The position numbers and the translations under genes were made by a program. The notes beneath the pieces are model-generated. The model had not been told where the DNA came from, ran no database searches, and worked only from the letters and a program-made list of their open reading frames with translations. A stretch of DNA of 11,618 nucleotides, taken from positions 1 through 11,618 of the forward strand of contig JBIOYR010000023.1 in assembly GCA_044870245.1 (NCBI GenBank). Direction: 5' to 3'. The stretch comes from DATAFF01 sp044870245 (GTDB lineage: Bacteria; Pseudomonadota; Alphaproteobacteria; Rhizobiales; Aestuariivirgaceae). Shown piece by piece: positions 1 through 6,595 of the stretch (positions are counted from its first letter, which is position 1; the number at the start of each line of letters is the position of its first letter).

Positions 1-25
1 CGTGGCAATTCACCCGGCCGATAGG

Positions 26-72
26 AAAAAAGGCAGTAGCAGCGAGGATTTAGGCGTCTGGTGCCTACTGCC
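26..72 (-). terminator. Rho-independent terminator after the RND permease gene
   Basis: Read on the minus strand, GGCAGTAG (complement of 65-72) and CTACTGCC (complement of 32-39) form a perfect 8-bp stem around a 25-nt loop. TTTTTT (the A run at 26-31) follows directly. The loop can nest a second stem, AGGC with GCCT. It lies 24 nt beyond the permease stop codon, where the efflux operon would be expected to end. The stem is built from the same heptamer-like units as the repeat around it. Termination itself is inferred from the structure. Confidence 0.7.
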
Positions 73-113
73 AAATGCCCGCTGCCTGATTTGCCCTACT
101 CCGCTGCCTCGCG
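32..113. repeat. Degenerate 7-bp-period repeat at the end of the RND operon
   Basis: From 62 the plus strand reads TGCCTAC, TGCCAAA, TGCCCGC, TGCCTGA, then drifting units (TTTGCCC, TACTCC, GCTGCCTCG), with an inverted partner GGCAGTAG at 32-39. The array runs into the end of the permease gene: its last codons and TAG stop (complement of 96-98) lie in GAGGCAGCGGAGTAG, which is repeat-like. The same unit type recurs at 8696-8774. It looks like a dispersed intergenic repeat family. Its origin is unknown to me. Confidence 0.6.
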
Positions 114-3100
114 AAGGTCGGGAGGCGGGCGGCGGACGGGGATGTCGGCCGCAAGCTCCGCCTCGAGCGCCTTCTCGGTCTCGTTGCCGGGCGCGGTCAG
201 TCCGGCGAGCAGCAGATAAAGCACCGGCGTGAAGAACAGCGTCAGCACCGTCGCGACGCCCAAGCCCCCGACAATGACCGTGCCGATGGCGATCCGGCTC
301 TCGGCACCGGCGCCGCTTGCCAGCACCAGCGGCACGGCGCCGAGCACCGTGGCGATCACCGTCATGAGGATGGGACGCAGCCGCAGCACCGAGGCCTCGA
401 CGACTGCCGCGCGGATGGACCTGCCCTCGTTGCGCAGCTGATTGGCGAACTCGACGATGAGGATGCCGTTCTTGGCCATGAGCCCGATCAGCAGCACGAT
501 TCCGATCTGGCTGTAGAGATTGAGGCTCAAGCCGGTGAAGAACAGGGCATAGACGGCCCCCGCCAACGCCAGTGGCACCGACAGCATGATCACCAGAGGA
601 TGGACGAAGCTCTCGAACTGAGCGGCCAGCACCAGGAACACGATGAGCAGCGCCAGCACGAAGGTGACAATGATACCGCCCGAGGCTTCTTTGAACTGCT
701 GCGACTGACCCGACCAGCCGAGCTTGGCCTCGGCCGGCAGGGTGTCGCGGGCAAGCCGTTCGAAATCGTCGATCGCCTGACCAAGCGCATAGCCCTCGCC
801 CAGCGACGCCGTGAGGGTGATCGATGGCAGCCGGTTGTAGCGCCTGAGCGCCGGCGCCGCCGCCTCCTCCTTCATCGAGATCAGCGCCGACAGCGGCACC
901 AGCGTCTTGCCGTCCCCTGCCCTGACGAAGATGTTGGCGACGTCGTCCGGCGTCATCCGGTCGCCCGCCCGCGCCTCGACAATCACCTTGTACTCGCGGC
1001 CGCGGTCGATGAAATTCGTCACCTCGCGTGAGGCAAAGAGCGTCTGCAGCGTCGAGGCGATGGTCTCCATGCTGATGCCGAGATCGTCGGCCCGCTTGCG
1101 ATCGACGACGATCGACAGCTGCGGCTGGGTTTCCTCAAAATCAAGCTCGGCATTCTTCAGCCGCGGGTCCCTTTCGGCCGCCTCGAGCATCTGGCGGGCC
1201 CACCTCTTGACGCTGTCGAAATCCGGTCCGCTGATCACTGCGCTCAACGGCGTCCGCGCACCGCGCAGCCCCAGCCCGACCGGGGCCGTCGGGTAGGCGC
1301 GCACTCCCGGGATGCCGGTGACCTTGGGAATCACCTCGCGCATGATTTCCGTCAGCCCCTCGTCGCGCGCGTCCCACGGCGCCAGCCGCAGCACCACAAA
1401 GGCACGATAGGGCTGGGCGTTCTGGCCGGTCACCGCATAGATTGTCTGGGCGATGCCGCGCTCCCTCAGCGGTGCCAGTCGACGTTCGATTTCACGGGTC
1501 TCGGCGTCGGTATAGGCCAGCGTGCTCCCTTGCGGCGCGGTGACCTGTATGAACAGCGAACCACGATCCTCGGTCGGCGTCAGCTCGCGAGGCAGGCCAA
1601 AAAAGAGCCCGATGCTGAGCGCCGCGAATCCGAGCGCCAGCATGATCACCACGATCGGCACATTGAGCGCCCGCTCGAGCACCACCCTGTACAGCCGCAA
1701 CATGCCGCGTTCGCCGGCACCATGGTGATGCCCGCCCTTCTTGGCCCTGAGCAGCCGCGAGGCGAGCGCCGGGCACAGCGTCAACGCCACCAATGTGGAG
1801 ATCGCGACGGCACCGGCCATGACAAAGCCGAACTCGACGAAGAGCTTGCCGATCTGCCCCTCGAGGAAGGAGATTGGCACGAACACCGCGATCAGCGTCG
1901 CCGAGGTGGCGACCACCGCGAACGTCACTTGGCGGGTGCCGAGGCAGGAGGCCTTCAGCGGACTCTCGCCCTCATCGATGCGGCGCTGAATGTTCTCCAG
2001 AACGACGATCGCATCATCGACCACCAGGCCGATGGCGAGGATCAGAGCCAGCAGCGTCAGCACGTTGATCGAGTACCCCATTGCGTACATGAGGACGAAG
2101 CAGCCGATCAGCGAAATCGGAATGGTGACCGCCGGCACTAGCGTGGCGCGGAACGAGCGCAGGAACAGCAGAATGACCAGAACCACCAGGCCGAGCGCCT
2201 CGAGAAGGCCTTTCAGCACCTGTTGGATCGACGCATCGATGAAGATCGCATCGTCGGAGCCGAACACGATCTTCATGCCGTCGGGCAGCATCGGCTTCAG
2301 GACCTCGATCTCGGCGCGCACGGCCTTGGAGATCGCCACGGTGTTGGCCTGCGATTGGCGCAATACGCCGAGGCCGATCGCCTCGACGCCGTTGGCCCTG
2401 ACATTGGTACGGTCGTCCTCGACGCCGCGCGCCACCTGGGCGATGTCGCCGAGCTTGACCGGATAGCCGGCAACCTGCGCCACCACCAGCTCGCGAAAGG
2501 CCTGGGCATTGTTGATCCGCCCGGCGAGCTTGACGGTGAATTCGCGGTTGAGCGATTCAACCTCGCCGGCGGGCAGCTCGACATTGCTGCGGCGGAGCGC
2601 CTGCTCGACGTCCGCCACCGTGATGTTGCGGGCGGCCATCGCGGTGCGGTCGAGCCAGATCCGCATGGCATAGCGGCGCTGTCCGTTGATGGTCACGCTC
2701 GCCACCCCGTCGAGAGTGGCCAGCCGGTCGACGACGAAGCGGTCGACGAAGTCGGTGATCTCGGCGGCATTCATCCGATCGCTGGTGACGGCGAGCCGCA
2801 TCACCGGATCGGAATCGGCATCGTTCTTGACGATCTGCGGCTCCTCGATGTCGTCCGGCAGCTGCTGGCGGACTCGGGCGACGGCGCTTCTGACATCGTT
2901 GGCCGCCTCGTCGATATTGCGGCCGACCTCGAATTCGATGGTGGTCGAGCTCACGCCCTGGCGCGATTGCGAGGAGATCGTCTTGATGCCGCTGATGCCG
3001 GCGACGCCGGCCTCGATGATCTCGGTGATGTCGGTGTCGACAGTGGCCGGATTGGCGCCGGTATATTCGGTGGTGACGGTGACCACCGAGGTGTCGACAT

Positions 3101-3215
3101 CGGGCAGTTCGCGCAATGGCAGCCGCAGCACCGAGGCGATGCCGAAGACGATGATGAGCATGCTCATCACGCTCGCCAGCACCGGCCGCTTGATGCTGAG
3201 GTCGGAAAGGGTCAT
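96..3215 (-). CDS. RND-family efflux permease (AcrB/MexI-type, HAE1)
   Basis: Inner-membrane proton-driven drug exporter of the AcrB family; 1039 residues, a full family length (about 1030-1050). TM1 starts near residue 10 after the typical LSIKRPVLASV opening. The TM4 proton-relay pair D400-D401 is in GLVVDDAIVVLEN, and the TM10 lysine (about residue 914) is in LMAKNGILIVEF. The two large periplasmic loops lie at about 35-335 and 545-845. The ATG overlaps the adaptor stop codon in ATGA, and a strong Shine-Dalgarno GGGAGGG (complement of 3221-3227) sits 5 nt upstream, which fixes the start and implies coupling. A histidine-rich patch, GGHHHGAG near 495, lies in the central cytoplasmic loop. 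The C-terminal tail beyond the last TM is charged and proline-rich. No outer-membrane channel is encoded here, so a TolC-like partner must come from elsewhere. Substrates cannot be read from sequence; HAE1-type is clear, the exact subfamily is not. Confidence 0.95.
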   Translation of the reverse strand: MTLSDLSIKRPVLASVMSMLIIVFGIASVLRLPLRELPDVDTSVVTVTTEYTGANPATVDTDITEIIEAGVAGISGIKTISSQSRQGVSSTTIEFEVGRNIDEAANDVRSAVARVRQQLPDDIEEPQIVKNDADSDPVMRLAVTSDRMNAAEITDFVDRFVVDRLATLDGVASVTINGQRRYAMRIWLDRTAMAARNITVADVEQALRRSNVELPAGEVESLNREFTVKLAGRINNAQAFRELVVAQVAGYPVKLGDIAQVARGVEDDRTNVRANGVEAIGLGVLRQSQANTVAISKAVRAEIEVLKPMLPDGMKIVFGSDDAIFIDASIQQVLKGLLEALGLVVLVILLFLRSFRATLVPAVTIPISLIGCFVLMYAMGYSINVLTLLALILAIGLVVDDAIVVLENIQRRIDEGESPLKASCLGTRQVTFAVVATSATLIAVFVPISFLEGQIGKLFVEFGFVMAGAVAISTLVALTLCPALASRLLRAKKGGHHHGAGERGMLRLYRVVLERALNVPIVVIMLALGFAALSIGLFFGLPRELTPTEDRGSLFIQVTAPQGSTLAYTDAETREIERRLAPLRERGIAQTIYAVTGQNAQPYRAFVVLRLAPWDARDEGLTEIMREVIPKVTGIPGVRAYPTAPVGLGLRGARTPLSAVISGPDFDSVKRWARQMLEAAERDPRLKNAELDFEETQPQLSIVVDRKRADDLGISMETIASTLQTLFASREVTNFIDRGREYKVIVEARAGDRMTPDDVANIFVRAGDGKTLVPLSALISMKEEAAAPALRRYNRLPSITLTASLGEGYALGQAIDDFERLARDTLPAEAKLGWSGQSQQFKEASGGIIVTFVLALLIVFLVLAAQFESFVHPLVIMLSVPLALAGAVYALFFTGLSLNLYSQIGIVLLIGLMAKNGILIVEFANQLRNEGRSIRAAVVEASVLRLRPILMTVIATVLGAVPLVLASGAGAESRIAIGTVIVGGLGVATVLTLFFTPVLYLLLAGLTAPGNETEKALEAELAADIPVRRPPPDLREAAE

Positions 3216-4315
3216 CCCTGCCCTCCCGACAGCGCTGTGGCCGGCGGCGAGATCTGGCTGGCCTCGACCGGCGAGCCCTCGCGAACCCGTTGAATCCCGC
3301 GGGTGATCACCAGATCGCCGCTCTTCAGGCCATGGGTGATCTCGACGATGCCGGGTTCGCGCAAGCCGAGCTTGACATCGCGGCGGGCGGCTTTGCCATT
3401 GGCGATCAGGAAGACATAGGCTTGATCGCCTTCGACGACCACCGCCTCCTCGGGAATGGTCACCGCATCGCGGCGCTCGAGCTCGACAGCGAGCTGCATG
3501 AACATGCCGGCGGGCAGCAGGAGGTCGGGATTGGGCAGCTCGGCGCGCAGCTTGAAGGCGCGGCCCACGGCATCGATGCGGTTGTCGATCAGGGTCACCG
3601 CCCCGGTGAAATGCCGACCAGGAAATGCGGCGGCCGTGGCGTCCACCGGCAGACCGCCGCGCACCTCGCCGAACACCGTCTCGGGAAGCGAGAACTCGAG
3701 CTCGATCGTTTCGCGATCATCGAGGGTGGCGATCACCGTCGCATCGGTGACGCGCGCCCCGGTGTCGACGCGGCGCAGGCCGATCACGCCGTCAAACGGC
3801 GCGGAAATCACCCGGTCCGCGAGCTTGCGCCGCGAACGATCGACTTCCGCCTCCGCGCCGGCCTGGAGCGCCAACAGCACCTCGAGCGAGGCCTGGGTCT
3901 GGATGTTCTGACGTCTGAGCGTATTGGCGCGATCGACAGCGAGCTTGGCCTGCTGGAGCTTGGCCTGCGCCTCGACCAGGTTGGCCTGCTCGATATCGTC
4001 GTCGAGCTTGACCAGGATCTCGCCCTGCTTGACCCGCTGGCCGCTGGTGAAATTGATCTCGGCGATGCGCCCCGAGGCCATGGGCACGATCTCGACGGAC
4101 TGCCGCGCCCTGGTCGAGCCCACCGCCTCGATGCGGCGAGCCATGGATTTCTGACTGGCAACCACCGCCTCGACTTTGAGCGGCGCGGCGCGTTCCTGGC
4201 CGCGGCCCGCACCCTGGGGTTGCTCGGGCACCAGATAGTGCTGATAGCCGTAATAACCGCCGGCCAGAACCGCGGACAGCAGCAGCACGGTGGCGATCTG
4301 GCCTGCGACGCGCAT
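3212..4315 (-). CDS. RND periplasmic adaptor (membrane fusion protein)
   Basis: Adaptor linking the inner-membrane pump to an outer-membrane channel; 367 residues. A hydrophobic N-terminal segment (about 6-20) acts as a signal or anchor. There is no cysteine, so it is not a lipoprotein, unlike AcrA. A first lipoyl half lies at about 75-105 (SGRIAEINFTSGQRVKQGEIL), a short alpha-hairpin at about 107-167 with Ala/Gln/Leu heptads, and a second lipoyl half at about 170-195 (SAPFDGVIGLRRVDTGARV). Beta-barrel and membrane-proximal domains follow (LPAGMFMQLAVEL near 267-279). The ATG at 4315 places the hydrophobic segment at the N-terminus; an in-frame TTG at 4336 adds only MGRCQRS and was not chosen. 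Its stop overlaps the permease start by 4 nt, marking an adaptor-permease operon. A divergent TetR gene lies 136 bp upstream and may control it. Confidence 0.93.
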   Translation of the reverse strand: MRVAGQIATVLLLSAVLAGGYYGYQHYLVPEQPQGAGRGQERAAPLKVEAVVASQKSMARRIEAVGSTRARQSVEIVPMASGRIAEINFTSGQRVKQGEILVKLDDDIEQANLVEAQAKLQQAKLAVDRANTLRRQNIQTQASLEVLLALQAGAEAEVDRSRRKLADRVISAPFDGVIGLRRVDTGARVTDATVIATLDDRETIELEFSLPETVFGEVRGGLPVDATAAAFPGRHFTGAVTLIDNRIDAVGRAFKLRAELPNPDLLLPAGMFMQLAVELERRDAVTIPEEAVVVEGDQAYVFLIANGKAARRDVKLGLREPGIVEITHGLKSGDLVITRGIQRVREGSPVEASQISPPATALSGGQG

Positions 4316-4347
4316 CGATCTCTGGCACCTTCCCAAGCTTCCTGTTC

Positions 4348-4376
4348 ATTGTGAAATACCACACCGGCCGGTTCAA
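4348..4376 (-). promoter_or_regulatory. Candidate sigma70 promoter for the efflux operon
   Basis: On the minus strand TTGAAC (complement of 4371-4376) and CACAAT (complement of 4348-4353) are separated by exactly 17 nt. Each matches 4 of 6 positions of the -35 and -10 consensus. The predicted start would lie roughly 25 nt before the adaptor ATG at 4315. Matches of this quality also occur by chance; spacing and location are the main support. Confidence 0.45.
4363..4372. promoter_or_regulatory. Palindrome ACCGGCCGGT, candidate operator
   Basis: A perfect 10-bp palindrome lies in the divergent region between the adaptor and the TetR gene, inside the spacer of the candidate pump promoter. A repressor here would block RNA polymerase. 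It is followed by GTTCAACG, which on the minus strand reads CGTTGAAC and shares GTTGAAC with the operator at 8663-8686. A second, smaller inverted repeat, TTCA-ttg-TGAA, sits at 4345-4355. Binding by the neighbouring TetR protein is inference. Confidence 0.35.
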
Positions 4377-4451
4377 CGTTTTCCGCTTGCCGGGTACTCT
4401 CCCACCGCAGTTCGACGTATCAATACCGATCAATCCGTCGCGAGCACCGAA

Positions 4452-5060
4452 TTGGAAAAACGCTTCTCCAGGGAAAGCCCCGAGATCCGGCGGCGTCTGC
4501 TGATCGAGGCGGCCGAACGCTGCCTGGCCGCCCACGGCATTCAGGGCTTCACCATTGAACGGATCTGCCGCGAGGCGAATGTCTCGCGCGGCCTGATCAG
4601 CCACTATTTCACCGGCAAGGACGAGCTTCTGGCGGCGGTCTATCGTTCTGCACTCTACGGCGCGATCATGGGCCAGGTGACGGTCGCGGCAGGCAGGGCC
4701 ACACCGTTGCTGAGGCTCAGGGCCGCCATCGATGCTGCGTTTCAGCCGGAGACCTTCCAGCGCTCCAACCTTCGCGTGTGGCTGGCGCTATGGGGAGAGA
4801 TTGCCAACAATCCAAAGTTGCAGGAAGTTCACCGCTCGCTTTACCGGACCTATCGGACGCGCCTCGCCGAGGAGATTGCAAGCGTCGCTTGCGAGCGCCG
4901 GATCCCGGTCGATGCCGCAGGCCTTGCCCGGAACGTCATCGCCATGATCGACGGCCTGTGGCTTGAATGGTGCCTCGACCCGGAGGCGCTGGCCCCGGAT
5001 GATGCCAGGCGCGCTTGTCTCGGCCTTGTCGAGGCGAAGCTCGGGAGCTTGGAGAGCTAG
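4452..5060 (+). CDS. TetR-family transcriptional regulator, BetI-like
   Basis: Dimeric DNA-binding repressor of the TetR family; 202 residues from the TTG at 4452. The N-terminal helix-turn-helix at about 33-53 (FTIERICREANVSRGLISHYF) is followed by the usual KDELL turn. ISHYF and the later VWLALWGEIANNP and IDGLWLEWCL segments resemble BetI, the choline-responsive repressor of the betaine genes (about 195 residues). The only other upstream in-frame starts are this TTG and a GTG at 4290; the GTG adds 54 non-family residues and overlaps the divergent adaptor gene, so I chose TTG, though no good Shine-Dalgarno precedes it. The gene is divergent from the efflux operon and convergent with the methyltransferase gene, their stop codons sharing CTAG. 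BetI likeness fits a methylated-amine ligand, and the flanking cassette and pump are candidate targets. The ligand is unproven. Confidence 0.85.
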   Translation: MEKRFSRESPEIRRRLLIEAAERCLAAHGIQGFTIERICREANVSRGLISHYFTGKDELLAAVYRSALYGAIMGQVTVAAGRATPLLRLRAAIDAAFQPETFQRSNLRVWLALWGEIANNPKLQEVHRSLYRTYRTRLAEEIASVACERRIPVDAAGLARNVIAMIDGLWLEWCLDPEALAPDDARRACLGLVEAKLGSLES

Positions 5061-6592
5061 TTCGCCGGTGCCCCGCCTTCGCGCTTGCGCCGCTCGACAA
5101 AATCCATGAGCGCTTCCTCGATCGCTGGATCGAGAGGCGGCTGCTGATACTCCCTCAGGAGCTGCTTCCAGATGGTGTTGGCGCGGTGCGCTGCAGTCTC
5201 GGCGCCGCGTTCCCGCCAGGTCTCGTAATTGTCCCAGATCGACAGAAGCGGCCGGTAGAAGGCCGTCTCGTACCGCGCCAGCGTATGCGGCGTGCCGAAA
5301 TAGTGACCGGCCGGCCCGACCTCACGGATCGCCTCGAAGGCGAGGCTCTGCTCCGACACCTCGAAGGGCTGCAGATAGGTCGCCATCATCTGCAGCATCT
5401 CGGCATCGATGATGAGCTTCTCGAACGAAGCGGTGAGGCCGCCGCCGAGCCAGCCGGCGGCATGGAGGATAAGGTGGGCGCCGCCCATCACAGCGCCCCA
5501 CAGCGACATCGCCGATTCGTAAGCCGCCTGCGCATCGGCGTCATTGGCCGCAGTGGCGTTGCTCGAGCGGAAGGGCACGCCGATCCGACGCGCGAGCTGG
5601 CCAGTCGCCTGCGCCGCCAGGGCATATTCCGGCGTGCCGAATGCCGGAGCGCCCGAACGCATGTCGACATTGGAGGTGAAGCCGCCATACATCACCGGCA
5701 CGCCGGGCCGGACGATCTGTGCCAGGGCGATCCCGGCCAATGCTTCGGCATGCTGCTGGGCAAGCGCGCCGGCGAGCGTCACCGGCGACATGGCGCCTGC
5801 CAATGTGAAGGGCGTGATGACGTTGACCTGGCCATGCTCGGCGAGCGTGATCAACCCTTCCGCCATCGGCACGTCGAGCTGCAGCGGCGAATTGGTGTTG
5901 ATGATGCCGGTGAACACCGGGCGATCGACGAGCGACTCGCGGGAGCGGCCAAGCGAGATCGCCACCATGTCGAGGGCATCGGTGGTGCGGGCGCGGCCGA
6001 AGGTCTGGGGTTGCCAGTTCTTGTCGGTGAGCGTGATCTCGGCGAGGTAGAGATCGAGATGGCGGGTGGCCGCGGGAAGGTCCATCGGCTCGAACGGACC
6101 ACCACCTTCCTGGTGGATGACGTTCAGCATATGAATGACCCGGATATAGTCGCACATCTCGGCATAGCTGCCGGTGCGACGGCCGCGGTCGAGATCCATG
6201 ACATAGGCCGGGCCGCCCACCGAGGAAAAGATCAGGTCGCGATCGCCGACCCTGAGATTGCGGTCGGGGTTGCGGGCGGCGAGCGTGAATGACGGCGGCG
6301 CCTTGGCGACCAGCTCCTCGACCAGCGCCCGGTCGAGGCGTACTCGCATCGCCGTGTCGTCGACCTCCGCTCCGGCAGAGCCGTAGAGCGACCGTGCCTC
6401 GCTGCCCAGAACCTTGAGCCCGATCTCCTCGAGAACGGCAAGCGCCATTGCGTGAATGGCCTCGACCTCATCCACCGAGATGACCTTGATCGGCTCATAG
6501 TTGAGTGCGAGCTGGCGGAACGGAATCTGCGCGATCCCGCCCGCGTTGCGACTGCGCCGTTCCGAGCCGCGCCGCGTGGTCGAGCGACTCAC
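5057..6592 (-). CDS. MttB-superfamily methyltransferase, non-pyrrolysine (glycine betaine MtgB-like)
   Basis: Member of the trimethylamine/quaternary amine:corrinoid methyltransferase superfamily; 511 residues, the usual length. The Arg-rich N-terminus (RRGSERRSR), the SVGGPAYVMDLD motif near 124-135, the IHQEGGGPFEPMD stretch at 159-171 and the C-terminal GHYFGTPHTLARYETAFYRP at 429-448 mark it. The frame is open throughout with no internal TAG, so it belongs with MtgB, MtpB, MtcB and MtyB, which demethylate betaines and carnitine-like compounds, rather than with the pyrrolysine enzyme MttB. Those pass the methyl group to a corrinoid protein, and no corrinoid protein or reactivase is encoded here. 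GTG start at 6592, with Shine-Dalgarno GAGGA 7 nt upstream inside the preceding gene, implies coupling. TAG is used only as the terminator. Substrate unknown; a quaternary amine is the best guess. Confidence 0.88.
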   Translation of the reverse strand: MSRSTTRRGSERRSRNAGGIAQIPFRQLALNYEPIKVISVDEVEAIHAMALAVLEEIGLKVLGSEARSLYGSAGAEVDDTAMRVRLDRALVEELVAKAPPSFTLAARNPDRNLRVGDRDLIFSSVGGPAYVMDLDRGRRTGSYAEMCDYIRVIHMLNVIHQEGGGPFEPMDLPAATRHLDLYLAEITLTDKNWQPQTFGRARTTDALDMVAISLGRSRESLVDRPVFTGIINTNSPLQLDVPMAEGLITLAEHGQVNVITPFTLAGAMSPVTLAGALAQQHAEALAGIALAQIVRPGVPVMYGGFTSNVDMRSGAPAFGTPEYALAAQATGQLARRIGVPFRSSNATAANDADAQAAYESAMSLWGAVMGGAHLILHAAGWLGGGLTASFEKLIIDAEMLQMMATYLQPFEVSEQSLAFEAIREVGPAGHYFGTPHTLARYETAFYRPLLSIWDNYETWRERGAETAAHRANTIWKQLLREYQQPPLDPAIEEALMDFVERRKREGGAPAN

Positions 6593-6595
6593 GAT

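Noticed and set aside
2223..4354. Long open frames on the plus strand (2223-3293 and 3290-4354)
   Set aside because: They lie antisense to the strongly supported permease and adaptor genes, have Asp/Gly/Arg/His-rich composition without domains, and are expected shadows in GC-rich coding DNA.
4290..4451. Extending the TetR gene to the GTG at 4290
   Set aside because: It would overlap the start of the divergent adaptor gene and the candidate promoter, and add 54 residues with no TetR-family counterpart.
5057..6592. Pyrrolysine-type MttB (TAG read through as an amino acid)
   Set aside because: No in-frame TAG occurs inside the gene; the only TAG is the terminal stop, beyond a complete family C-terminus.
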